NCBI GenBank assembly: GCA_934875375.1
Contig: CAKXHL010000001.1
Coordinates: 201,072 to 265,071, forward strand
Direction of reading: 5' to 3'
DNA length: 64,000 nt
Origin: an uncultured bacterium
Lineage (GTDB): Bacteria; Bacillota; Clostridia; Oscillospirales; Ruminococcaceae
Made by a program: the position numbers and the translations under genes. Positions 15,950 through 24,105 of this stretch are shown here, one piece after another; positions within the stretch are counted from its first letter, which is position 1, and every line of letters begins with the position of its first letter. The notes below the pieces were generated by a model that worked only from the letters and a program-made list of their open reading frames with translations, searched no databases and was not told where the DNA came from.

Positions 15950-17245
15950 TTGAAAATGAACTTGAATGGAGTAAAAGTTCCACATCATAAAAACACTATG
16001 AATTGTGAAACTGTATCCATGCCTGTACCGGCAAGTGTCACGATTCCGCTTTTACAGCATATGGGCACGCCGTGTACCCCGACTGTGAAGGTGAGGGACG
16101 AGGTTAAGGTTGGCCAGTTGCTGGCGGATTCTGACGCGTTTATGAGCGTGCCGATCCATTCCAGCGTATCTGGTACGGTTACAGCCATTGAAGATTTCAT
16201 CAATTCCAATGGTGTGCGGACGCAGACAATTGTCATTGCGTGCGATGGACAGCAAACCGTGGATGAGTCGGTCAAACCGCCGGTGGTTGAAAGTCGGGAA
16301 GATTTTATTGCGGCAATCCGCAAATCCGGACTCGTAGGCTTGGGTGGGGCGGGATTTCCGACCTTTATCAAGCTGAATCCGAAAAATCTGGACGAAGTGG
16401 ATACGCTGATTATCAACGGCGCAGAATGTGAGCCTTTCATTACGGCAGATAACCGCGAATTTTTGGAGAATGGCGAAAATGTTATCAAAGGAATCGAGTT
16501 GGTGACCAAATATCTGGGAATCAAAAATGTGATAATCGGCATCGAGGACAATAAAAAAGAAGCCATTGATAAAATGCAGCAGTTAATTTTGGGTAAGGAT
16601 GGCTACAAGGTTACGGTACTCAAATCAAAATATCCCCAGGGAGCAGAAAAGGTGCTGATTTATGAGACCACCGGTAAAGTGGTCAAAGAGGGTCAGCTTC
16701 CGGCAGATCAGGGCGTTATTGTTATGAACGTATCTACGGTGGCGTTTATCGCCTCTTACATGAAAACTGGCATGCCCTTGATCCGGAAACGGGTAACAGT
16801 AGACGGTTCCGCAGTGGCAAAACCGCAGAACGTAATGGTTCCCATTGGCGCAAAATTTGAAGATATCATTGCTTTTTGCGGCGGTTATGCCAAAGAGCCA
16901 CGCCTGATACTGATGGGTGGCCCCATGATGGGGATTGCAGTTCCCAACGACCAGTATCCGGTCATAAAAAACAACAATGCGATTTTGGCTTTTGCAGAAG
17001 AAGATGCGTTGGAACGGCTGGAAACTCCCTGTATCCGCTGTGCCCGGTGCATTGGGGCCTGCCCGGTTCATCTGATGCCGGCTGCCATTGATAAGGCGGT
17101 TCACGGTAAAAATAAAGAGGCGCTAGAATCTTTGAAGGTAAATTTGTGCATCGAATGCGGATGCTGCGCCTATGTATGCCCGGCTAACCGTTATCTGGTG
17201 CTTTACAACAGAATGGGCAAGCAGATGTTGAGAGAAAAAAAGTAA
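15950..17245 (+). CDS. rnfC: Rnf complex subunit RnfC
   Basis: A 431-residue peripheral subunit of the ferredoxin:NAD+ oxidoreductase (Rnf). It binds NADH and FMN (GLGGAGFPTFIKL, INGAECEPF) and carries two 4Fe-4S clusters: CIRCARCIGACP and CIECGCCAYVCP. I place the start at TTG 15950, 9 bases after AGGAGG; the upstream in-frame ATG at 15887 has no ribosome site and adds a non-homologous piece. First of the rnfCDGEAB run. Confidence 0.95.
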   Translation: MKMNLNGVKVPHHKNTMNCETVSMPVPASVTIPLLQHMGTPCTPTVKVRDEVKVGQLLADSDAFMSVPIHSSVSGTVTAIEDFINSNGVRTQTIVIACDGQQTVDESVKPPVVESREDFIAAIRKSGLVGLGGAGFPTFIKLNPKNLDEVDTLIINGAECEPFITADNREFLENGENVIKGIELVTKYLGIKNVIIGIEDNKKEAIDKMQQLILGKDGYKVTVLKSKYPQGAEKVLIYETTGKVVKEGQLPADQGVIVMNVSTVAFIASYMKTGMPLIRKRVTVDGSAVAKPQNVMVPIGAKFEDIIAFCGGYAKEPRLILMGGPMMGIAVPNDQYPVIKNNNAILAFAEEDALERLETPCIRCARCIGACPVHLMPAAIDKAVHGKNKEALESLKVNLCIECGCCAYVCPANRYLVLYNRMGKQMLREKK

Positions 17246-17258
17246 GAGGTGAATCACA

Positions 17259-18251
17259 TTGAAAAATAAACTTTTGGTCGTTACCTCGCCGCATCTAAAA
17301 GATCCCGTGACAACCTCCAACATTATGCTGACCGTGGTTGTTGCGCTGATCCCGACCGCCATCGCGGCGACTTTACTGTTTGGTTTGCGCGCGCTCATGT
17401 TGATTTGCGTTTGCGTAGCCTCTTGTATCATTTTTGAATATTTGTATAACGTTATCACCAAGCAGCCCAATACCATTTCTGATTGCAGCGCAGTCGTTAC
17501 CGGTATGTTGCTCGCTTTTAACCTGCCGTCTACATTTCCATTCTGGATGGCAATGGTTGGTTGCTTTGTGGCAATCGTTGTAGTAAAAATGCTGTTTGGC
17601 GGTATCGGAAAGAATTTTGCGAACCCCGCGATCACTGCCCGTGTGGTTCTGTTGGTATCCTTTTCTGCGGCGATGGGGGATGCAAGCGCATTTGTGACTC
17701 CTTCGTTTGCCGATGGAAATATTTCCCACATTGCGGGCGCAACCCCTTTGGGCGCAATTAATGCTACACAGGTCAGCGGGCTGGGCGAAATTGGAAATAT
17801 GGCCTTGGGTTCTGTGGAAGGTGTTCCTAATGTGTTTGAGCTGCTGTTTGGCTTGAGAGGCGGCTCCTTGGGCGAGACCTGCATTATCACCCTGCTGATC
17901 GGCGGAATCTATCTGATTTATAAGAAAGTTATCAGCCCGATCATTCCTCTGACCTATATCGGAACTGTGTTTGTCATGTCCTGGATTTTGGGTGTAAACC
18001 CCATTTCGCAGATTTTGGCGGGCGGATTGGTGCTGGGTGCGTTCTTTATGGCAACCGATTACTCCACTTCTCCTGTAACCAAAAAAGGCAAAGTGATTTT
18101 TGCAATCGGCTGCGGCCTGCTGACCATTGTAATCCGTCTGTACGGACAATATGTGGAAGGCGTTTCCTTTGCGATCCTGCTGATGAACATTTTAACGCCC
18201 TTGATTGATAGATGGACGAAAACAAAACCGTTTGGAGGTCTTGCGAAATGA
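17259..18251 (+). CDS. rnfD: Rnf complex subunit RnfD
   Basis: A 330-residue integral membrane subunit with about nine to ten hydrophobic segments. It is expected to carry covalent FMN; the candidate site is AGATPL with Thr162. The residues before it read SHI-AGAT, lacking the Asp and Ser/Thr of the usual D-x-x-(S/T)-G-A-T motif, so flavinylation is probable but less certain than in RnfG. TTG start at 17259 follows AAGAGGTGAATCACA. RnfG overlaps its stop by 4 bases. Confidence 0.94.
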   Translation: MKNKLLVVTSPHLKDPVTTSNIMLTVVVALIPTAIAATLLFGLRALMLICVCVASCIIFEYLYNVITKQPNTISDCSAVVTGMLLAFNLPSTFPFWMAMVGCFVAIVVVKMLFGGIGKNFANPAITARVVLLVSFSAAMGDASAFVTPSFADGNISHIAGATPLGAINATQVSGLGEIGNMALGSVEGVPNVFELLFGLRGGSLGETCIITLLIGGIYLIYKKVISPIIPLTYIGTVFVMSWILGVNPISQILAGGLVLGAFFMATDYSTSPVTKKGKVIFAIGCGLLTIVIRLYGQYVEGVSFAILLMNILTPLIDRWTKTKPFGGLAK

Positions 18252-19225
18252 AATTTGTAAAAGATTTTGTTATTCCTGTTGTTGTGCTGACTGTGATTTG
18301 TGTGGTCGTTTCCGCGGCGCTGGTATTTACCTATCAGGCTACCAAACCGATTATTGATGAGGCGAAAAACGCGGAAGCCAATGCGGCCAGAGCAGTGGTA
18401 TTGCCCGGTGCTTCTGGTTTTGAAGAAGTAGAACTGACTGCCGAAATCGAAGGTGCGGTGGATGCTTACAAAGAGACCAGCGGCATGGGGTATGTCGTTA
18501 CTGCTTCTGCGCAGGGTTACGGCGGCCCGGTAAATCTGATGGTCGGCTTTGACGCAAACGGCACGATCACTGGAGTGAAGATGCTGGAGCATCAGGAGAC
18601 TCCTGGTTTCGGTGCGAAACTGGCAGAAGACAGCTATGGCGCTGGTTATGTAGGGAAGACTGCATCTGACTATACGGAAGTAGACGGTGTTTCCGGCGCA
18701 ACCATAACCTCCAAAGCATATAAAAAAGCGTTGGGTACGGCTTTTGAACTGTATAGCGCAGCCTCTGGAAACGATGTGGAAATTTCGGAAGTAGTAGATG
18801 AGCCGGCAGAAGAACTGGTTCTGTATACAGTGGATGACGCCAATGCAGCGCTGGTTCCCGGCGGCGTGACCAAATACGAGCAGGAAGTAGACAAGATAAA
18901 AGAGGTATACATTGCAAATGATAAATCTGCGGTTACCATGGTTGTTACAGCGCAGGGCTATCATGAAGAGCCGTTGATCCGTTTGGTTGTAGCGATGGAT
19001 CCCACCGGAGCGATTATCGGAGTGAAACCGGTCGATTTCGCAGAGACGGAGGGGGTTGGAGACCGCGTGGGCAAACCTTCTTATTTGGATCAGTATATCG
19101 GCCAGACCTCTGAGGACGGCGTAGACGCACTGGGAGGTGCAACGGTTTCTTCCAATGCGGTGAAAAAAGCGATTGGAAAAGCGGTTGGCGCTTTTGAACT
19201 GGTGAAAGGGGAGCTTGCTGCATGA
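18248..19225 (+). CDS. rnfG: Rnf complex subunit RnfG with two FMN-binding domains
   Basis: A 325-residue protein, about half again as long as usual RnfG (near 200). One N-terminal membrane anchor (residues 5-28) is followed by two FMN_bind domains. The first (about 75-165) has HQETPGFG and the flavinylation motif DGVSGAT with Thr152. After a 40-residue acidic linker, the second (about 225-320) has the diverged AETEGVG and the motif DALGGAT with Thr299. The ATG at 18248 is preceded by GGAGG and overlaps the rnfD stop; the earlier in-frame codon at 18212 lies inside rnfD. Two FMN groups on the outer face would lengthen the electron path. Whether both sites are loaded is inference. Confidence 0.93.
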   Translation: MKFVKDFVIPVVVLTVICVVVSAALVFTYQATKPIIDEAKNAEANAARAVVLPGASGFEEVELTAEIEGAVDAYKETSGMGYVVTASAQGYGGPVNLMVGFDANGTITGVKMLEHQETPGFGAKLAEDSYGAGYVGKTASDYTEVDGVSGATITSKAYKKALGTAFELYSAASGNDVEISEVVDEPAEELVLYTVDDANAALVPGGVTKYEQEVDKIKEVYIANDKSAVTMVVTAQGYHEEPLIRLVVAMDPTGAIIGVKPVDFAETEGVGDRVGKPSYLDQYIGQTSEDGVDALGGATVSSNAVKKAIGKAVGAFELVKGELAA

Positions 19226-19905
19226 GTAAACAGAGCAATCTGAAAATTCTGCTCAACGGCATTATCAAGGAAAACCCCGTATTGGTGCTGATTTTGGGCA
19301 CCTGCCCGACACTGGCCGTCACTTCTCTGGCGGTAAATGGCTTGGGCATGGGCCTGGCCGCTACGGTGGTGCTGTTGGGTTCCAATATTGTAATTTCGCT
19401 GTTGAGAAAAGTGATTCCGGATAAAGTTCGTATCCCGAGTTATATCGTAATTATCGCAGGTTTTGTAACGATTGTCAGCTTTCTTTTGGAGGCGTATGTA
19501 CCGGATATTTATGAAGCATTGGGCCTGTTTTTGCCGCTGATCGTGGTAAACTGCATTATTTTGGGCCGTGCTGAGATGTTTGCAAATAAAAACGGGGTTG
19601 TGGCTTCTGCATGCGATGCAATCGGTATGGGCCTTGGATTTACGCTGGCTTTGCTGTGTATGGGTTCTATCCGTGAAATTTTAGGGTCTGGCACATGGTT
19701 TGGTCTGCGGATTATTCCTGAGTCGGTACAGACAATGTCCATTATGACGCTGGCTCCTGGCGGATTCTTTGTATTCGGTTGCCTGATCGCATTGGTTAAC
19801 TGTATTCTGATGCGTAAAGGCAAAAAGCCGAAACAGGAGGTCGGTTGCTCCGGATGCCCAATGGCGGGTAAATGTGCTGAAGCTGCGGAAGGAGGCTGCA
19901 AATAA
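19222..19905 (+). CDS. rnfE: Rnf complex subunit RnfE with Cys-rich tail
   Basis: A 227-residue integral membrane subunit with six predicted helices, homologous to RnfA/NqrD. It overlaps the rnfG stop by ATGA. Unusually, after the last helix and a basic stretch (RKGKKPKQE) it ends in a tail with four cysteines, CSGCPMAGKC...GGC, at about residues 208-226. The core membrane cysteine region (GTCPTLAVT, expected to share the 2Fe-2S site with RnfA) is present. The tail's role is unknown; metal or cluster binding is possible. Confidence 0.93.
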   Translation: MSKQSNLKILLNGIIKENPVLVLILGTCPTLAVTSLAVNGLGMGLAATVVLLGSNIVISLLRKVIPDKVRIPSYIVIIAGFVTIVSFLLEAYVPDIYEALGLFLPLIVVNCIILGRAEMFANKNGVVASACDAIGMGLGFTLALLCMGSIREILGSGTWFGLRIIPESVQTMSIMTLAPGGFFVFGCLIALVNCILMRKGKKPKQEVGCSGCPMAGKCAEAAEGGCK

Positions 19906-20525
19906 TGGAATTTGCGAAAAATATGATGGTTATCCTTTTGACCGCGATTTTAGCAGAAAACTTTATCTTAACCAAATTTTTGGGAATTTGTCCTTTCTTG
20001 GGCGTTTCGAAAAAGCTGGATTCCGCTATTGGCATGAGCGCAGCGGTTATTCTCGTTATGGTGATCGCTACGGCGGTTACTTTCCCGATTTATGTGTTTC
20101 TGTTAACTCCTTATGATTTGGCTTATATGGAAACATTGGTCTTTATTCTGGTAATCGCCGCTTTGGTACAGCTGGTTGAGATGGTGTTGAAAAAATTTAT
20201 GCCTGCACTGCATCGTGCTTTGGGTGTGTATCTGCCTTTGATTACCACGAACTGTGCAGTATTGGGCGTTACGATGCTGGATATCGACAACTGGGATCCT
20301 TCTGTCAGCTTTGGCACTTCGTTTGGCAATGCATTGCTATATTCAATCGGCGCCGGCTTGGGCTTTATGCTGGCCATGGTGCTGTTTGCCGGCGTCAGAA
20401 GCAGACTGGATTCGGAAAATACCCCCAAATGCTTCCAGGGCATGCCAATTACTTTGATTGCAGCAGCGATCGTATCGGTGGCCTTTATGGGCTTTGGCGG
20501 CGTTGTAGATGGATTGTTTCAATAA
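19905..20525 (+). CDS. rnfA: Rnf complex subunit RnfA
   Basis: A 206-residue integral membrane subunit with six helices. The KFLGICPFLGVS stretch with its Cys corresponds to the conserved half of the intramembrane iron-sulfur site shared with RnfE. The second conserved cysteine is in TTNCAVLGV. Its ATG uses the last base of the rnfE stop, preceded by AAGGAGG. Confidence 0.95.
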   Translation: MEFAKNMMVILLTAILAENFILTKFLGICPFLGVSKKLDSAIGMSAAVILVMVIATAVTFPIYVFLLTPYDLAYMETLVFILVIAALVQLVEMVLKKFMPALHRALGVYLPLITTNCAVLGVTMLDIDNWDPSVSFGTSFGNALLYSIGAGLGFMLAMVLFAGVRSRLDSENTPKCFQGMPITLIAAAIVSVAFMGFGGVVDGLFQ

Positions 20526-20561
20526 TCCTCTGCCAATTTGATTGTAAAGGAGCTTAGAAAG

Positions 20562-21356
20562 ATGTTCGAAGCTTATATTTTCCCGATTTTGCTCGTCACT
20601 GGCTGCGGACTGCTGCTGTCGGCCATTCTGGTGGTTGCCGCAAAATTCATGGCGGTGAAAACAGATGAAACCTACGAAAAAGTTCGTGCGGAATTGCCCG
20701 GCGTAAACTGCGGCGCCTGTGGATATGCAGGATGTGACGATTATGCAAGAGCGCTGTGTAATGGTGAAAAAACAAATTTATGTATCCCCGGCGGTGACAA
20801 GGTAAGTGCAGCGGTCAGTACCGTTCTGGGAGTGGAAGTGGCAGATGTAGAAGAGCAGTTTGCAATTGTGAAATGTGGCGGTAACTGCAACGCTACGGAT
20901 TACATTATGGACTATGAAGGCGTAAAGACCTGTGCGGCCTGTAACTCTTTTTATCAGGGGCGGGGGAGTTGTTCTCATGCCTGCCTGGGGTTTGGCGACT
21001 GCGTACTGGCTTGTAAATATGATGCGATTCATATTGTGGATGGCGTTGCCGTAGTAGATAAGAGTAAGTGCGTAGGCTGTGGTATGTGCGCGCGGGAATG
21101 TCCCAATCATTTGATCGATATTATTCCGGCAACCAGCAAAGTCTATGTCAGCTGCTCCAGCCATGACAAAGGGGCGCAAACCCGAAAAGTCTGCAGGGAT
21201 GGCTGTATTGGCTGCAAAAAGTGTGAAAAGGCTTGTCCTTCTGGTGCCATTACGGTTACGGATAATCTGGCGCATATTGATCCGAAGCTCTGCACGAACT
21301 GCGGTGTTTGCGTAGGAGAGTGCCCAACTGGTGCGATCAAAGCTTATCGGATCTAG
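20562..21356 (+). CDS. rnfB: Rnf complex subunit RnfB (polyferredoxin)
   Basis: A 264-residue ferredoxin-oxidising subunit. An N-terminal membrane helix (residues 5-27) is followed by the 4Fe-4S domain LPGVNCGACGYAGC. Several ferredoxin-like clusters follow: the CAAC...CLGFGDCVLAC region, then CVGCGMCARECP, CIGCKKCEKACP and CTNCGVCVGECP. The ATG at 20562 follows AAAGGAG with 9-base spacing; the TTG at 20538 upstream would place the ribosome site inside the gene. Last gene of the operon. Confidence 0.95.
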   Translation: MFEAYIFPILLVTGCGLLLSAILVVAAKFMAVKTDETYEKVRAELPGVNCGACGYAGCDDYARALCNGEKTNLCIPGGDKVSAAVSTVLGVEVADVEEQFAIVKCGGNCNATDYIMDYEGVKTCAACNSFYQGRGSCSHACLGFGDCVLACKYDAIHIVDGVAVVDKSKCVGCGMCARECPNHLIDIIPATSKVYVSCSSHDKGAQTRKVCRDGCIGCKKCEKACPSGAITVTDNLAHIDPKLCTNCGVCVGECPTGAIKAYRI

Positions 21357-21375
21357 TGAGGACTTTTCGGTAGAA

Positions 21376-21412
21376 AACAGGGAACAGGGAATTTTTCCTG
21401 TTCCCTTGTTAT
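21376..21412 (+). terminator. Possible terminator after rnfB
   Basis: Near-perfect inverted repeat AACAGGGAACAGG / CCTGTTCCCTTGTT, one bulge, with only a short T-rich end. Confidence 0.55.
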
Positions 21413-21530
21413 CACTATAATGACTGTATTTTTCCGCGAACGACGACTGCGAAAATCAAATGTTAACAAATGTATGAACAAGTCCCTATTTTTCTTAATT
21501 GTAAAATTTCTGTTTTTTAGCGGAAAACAG

Positions 21531-21559
21531 TTGCAATTTGTCTACTTGTATAGTATATT
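21531..21559 (+). promoter_or_regulatory. Promoter of reverse rubrerythrin
   Basis: TTGCAA, 17 bases, TATATT, 63 bases before the gene. The 21413-21530 stretch upstream holds no gene I can support. Confidence 0.7.
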
Positions 21560-21560
21560 A

Positions 21561-21583
21561 TTATTCGTAATCAATACGAATAA
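21561..21583 (+). promoter_or_regulatory. Palindromic candidate operator
   Basis: TTATTCGTA, 5 bases, TACGAATAA: a perfect 9-bp inverted repeat directly after the -10 box and over the expected transcription start. It does not match the PerR, Fur or Rex consensus as I know them. A repressor site is inferred from position and symmetry. Confidence 0.55.
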
Positions 21584-21621
21584 GGTTACCAATCATAGAA
21601 ATGCAATAGGAGGATTCAAAA

Positions 21622-22170
21622 ATGAAAACTTTCATTTGTACGATTTGTGGATACGTTTTTACCGGAAAAGAGCCGCCAGAGTTTTGCCCGCAGTGTAAAG
21701 CGCCTGCTTCGAAATTTCAGGAGCAGAAAACACAGGGTCTTGTGTGGGCTGACGAGCATAGAATCGGCGTAGCTGCCGGTGTAGACCCTGAAATTGTGGA
21801 AGGTCTGCGCCAGAACTTTACCGGTGAATGCACAGAGGTTGGTATGTATTTGGCGATGAGCCGTCAGGCCGACAGGGAGGGTTATCCCGAGATCGCTGAA
21901 GCATATAAAAGATTTGCTTTTGAAGAAGCAGAACATGCTGCCAAGTTTGCTGAACTGCTGGGCGAAGTGGTTTACCCCGATACCAAGAAGAATGTTGAGC
22001 TGCGTGCGGTAGCGGAGCATGGCGCCTGCGAAGGTAAAAAGAAATTGGCTACCCGCGCAAAAGAACTGGGTTTGGATGCGATTCATGACACGGTGCATGA
22101 GATGTGCAAAGATGAAGCGCGGCACGGTTGTGCTTTTCAGGGTTTGCTGAATCGTTATTTCGGCAAATAA
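21622..22170 (+). CDS. Reverse rubrerythrin
   Basis: A 182-residue peroxide-reducing protein with the rubredoxin domain first (CTICGYVFTG...CPQCKAP, residues 5-30) and the ferritin-like di-iron domain after it, the reverse of classical rubrerythrin. Di-iron ligands are seen in FTGECTEVGMYL, FEEAEHAAKF, AEHGACEGKK and KDEARHG. In Clostridium acetobutylicum such proteins act as NADH-linked H2O2/O2 reductases. ATG follows AGGAGGATTC. Monocistronic, with its own promoter and terminator. Confidence 0.95.
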   Translation: MKTFICTICGYVFTGKEPPEFCPQCKAPASKFQEQKTQGLVWADEHRIGVAAGVDPEIVEGLRQNFTGECTEVGMYLAMSRQADREGYPEIAEAYKRFAFEEAEHAAKFAELLGEVVYPDTKKNVELRAVAEHGACEGKKKLATRAKELGLDAIHDTVHEMCKDEARHGCAFQGLLNRYFGK

Positions 22171-22230
22171 GCCAACAGTAGAAATTTTGTGAATCCGATT
22201 TTCCCTTATTTTAAGGAATAGGACGCTTTT

Positions 22231-22268
22231 AGTGCGAAGCAGATTTTTCTGCTTCGCACTTTTTCTTT
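22231..22268 (+). terminator. Terminator after rubrerythrin
   Basis: AGTGCGAAGCAGA / TCTGCTTCGCACT with loop TTTT followed by TTTTTCTTT-type run. Confidence 0.9.
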
Positions 22269-22424
22269 GAATCAGCAATTTGATTCATGCAAAAAATTTT
22301 TTAAAATGGATTTGCATTGTTTGACCATTCTCACAGAAAAATTGCTGAATTTTTTCTTTTATCAGTTCACGATAAAAGAAAGACAAAAATACGAGAAGAA
22401 AATAATTGGAAAAGTAATCTGTAT

Positions 22425-23807
22425 CTATTTTTTTTCCTGTGTTTTTTTAAAGAAAAATCTCTGTTCTGGCTGAAGAAAGTCTTTTGTTGTACGAAATACG
22501 ACATCGCTTAAGGTGAGTAATGCCAACAGATTCGGGGCCGCCATCAGCCCATTCAGGGTATCGGCAATTCCCCACACCAGATCCAGCTTGGTTACAGCAC
22601 CTAGAAAGCAGCAAAATAAAAAAAGAAACCGATAAACCAGAACGGCGTTTTTTTTATGAGGCATCAGGTAAGAAAGACTTTGTTCACCATAAAACGACCA
22701 ACCGATGATGGCGGCGACCGCATAGAAAATCAGTGAAATTGAAACCATTTTTCCGCCCCAGGGTCCTAAAACAGCAGAAAAGGCTGCCGAAGTCATACCT
22801 GCACCTGTAAAACCGCCATCGGCTACGCCAGAGGTTAGAATAACCAAAGCGGTCAACGTGCAAACGACCAGCGTATCCGCAAACACTTCAAAGATCCCCC
22901 ACATTCCCTGTGCTGCCGGATTGGAGGAATCCGCCGATGCATGTGCAATCGGCGCCGAGCCAAGCCCCGCCTCATTGGAAAAAATCCCTCTGGCAAATCC
23001 GAAACGCACAGCTTGCGAAACGGTGTATCCTGCAATACCTCCGGCAGCTGATGCAGGGGTAAAAGCCGAGGAAAAAATCAGATGTATTGCTTCCGGCAGC
23101 CGGTCTGCCCTTAAAATCAGCACCAGTATAGAGCAGGTCAGATAGCCAATAGACAGAAAAGGAATCATCCATTCGGTGACAAGGGCAATGCGGCGTATGC
23201 CGCCAATAATGACCAAGCCAATTGCAAGAGCAGTTAAGAGACCAGAAAGCCAATAAGGAAAAGACCATAATTGGTTTGTCGCCAAGGAAATGGCATTAGA
23301 CTGGGTCATATTTCCGACCCCGAGAGAAGCCGCGATGCACAGGCAGCTGAAAATAATAGCCAGCACTTTGGAACCGATTCCTTTTTCCATGTAATACATT
23401 GGTCCGCCAAAGTAGCCGGATGCTCCCTTTTGTCGGTACCGTACCGCCAAAAGAACCTCTGCATATTTTGTCATCATGCCGAAAAAAGCACTGATCCACA
23501 TCCAGAAAATGGATCCAGCTCCGCCTAATGTCATTGCAGTAGCGATTCCAGTGATGTTGCCAACTCCCATTGTGCCGGCCAATGCGGTGGACATCGCCTG
23601 AAAAGGGGAAATACCGCCGTTTTTTCTCAGACGGTTTTTTTCTAGGCTGCCAAGGGTGTTACGAAAAATCAGCCCTATTTTTGACAACTGAAACCAACCG
23701 GTTCCCAATGTAAACCAGATACCAGTGGCCAAAAATAAAAAGAGAGTAACCGGTCCCCAGACCACACCATTGATTGACTCGTTTACTTGCTCTAACCAAC
23801 CAAGCAT
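22425..23807 (-). CDS. Sodium:alanine/glycine symporter (AgcS family)
   Basis: A 460-residue secondary transporter with about ten to eleven hydrophobic helices. The family block GTMGVGNITGIATAM and the following GGAGSIFWMW are present, as are the GIFSNEAGLGSAPIAHA and GWSFYGEQSL signatures. Members import alanine or glycine with Na+. ATG at 23807 has a G-rich ribosome site (GGGGGCG). It has a roughly 210-base leader with a strong hairpin. Glycine is a plausible substrate given the large glycine-cleavage operon nearby, but the leader is not a recognisable glycine riboswitch. Confidence 0.93.
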   Translation of the reverse strand: MLGWLEQVNESINGVVWGPVTLFLFLATGIWFTLGTGWFQLSKIGLIFRNTLGSLEKNRLRKNGGISPFQAMSTALAGTMGVGNITGIATAMTLGGAGSIFWMWISAFFGMMTKYAEVLLAVRYRQKGASGYFGGPMYYMEKGIGSKVLAIIFSCLCIAASLGVGNMTQSNAISLATNQLWSFPYWLSGLLTALAIGLVIIGGIRRIALVTEWMIPFLSIGYLTCSILVLILRADRLPEAIHLIFSSAFTPASAAGGIAGYTVSQAVRFGFARGIFSNEAGLGSAPIAHASADSSNPAAQGMWGIFEVFADTLVVCTLTALVILTSGVADGGFTGAGMTSAAFSAVLGPWGGKMVSISLIFYAVAAIIGWSFYGEQSLSYLMPHKKNAVLVYRFLFLFCCFLGAVTKLDLVWGIADTLNGLMAAPNLLALLTLSDVVFRTTKDFLQPEQRFFFKKTQEKK

Positions 23808-23876
23808 AAAAAACGCCCCCTGCCTTTTTACAAGCTTATGAAAAGCATAAGGGGGATATGAAAAAGAAATGGAACA

Positions 23877-24022
23877 GAGAAAAGCCCCGGCGTTTGCCGG
23901 GGCTTTGGGAAAAATACCATGAATGCGTTTGAAGAATATAAAATCAAATCATCGTTTTAGTCAGTAACGATAAATCGCTGGAGAGAACCGGCTAAAACAG
24001 AACAATTTCTTATCCTGTTTTT
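23877..24022 (-). promoter_or_regulatory. Structured leader of the AgcS symporter gene (unidentified RNA)
   Basis: On the minus strand the transcript from the promoter at 24023-24051 can form a 7-bp stem GTTTTAG/CTAAAAC enclosing about 32 bases with an inner small hairpin. An alternative upstream pairing would involve the same CTGTTTT stretch. Nearer the gene is an 11-bp GC-rich hairpin, AAAGCCCCGGC / GCCGGGGCTTT at 23881-23906, ending in TTTTCTC. This resembles an aptamer plus terminator arrangement. I cannot match it to a known riboswitch class. Confidence 0.45.
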
Positions 24023-24051
24023 ATTATATGCCGCAAATAGATGAAAAACAA
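24023..24051 (-). promoter_or_regulatory. Promoter of the AgcS symporter gene
   Basis: Minus strand TTGTTT, 17 bases, TATAAT. Confidence 0.65.
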
Positions 24052-24105
24052 CGATATTTCAGTTACGGTTCGTTACAAATTGGTTAAAGCGGGGGTTTTA
24101 TTTTA

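Noticed and set aside
22352..22381. Inverted repeat TCTTTTATC / GATAAAAGA after the rubrerythrin terminator
   Set aside because: AT-rich, no T run after it in either direction, no gene to serve; not supportable as a terminator.
23877..24022. Glycine riboswitch upstream of the AgcS symporter gene
   Set aside because: The transporter family suggests it, but the marks GCGCCGAAGG and CTCTCAGGC are not present on either strand.
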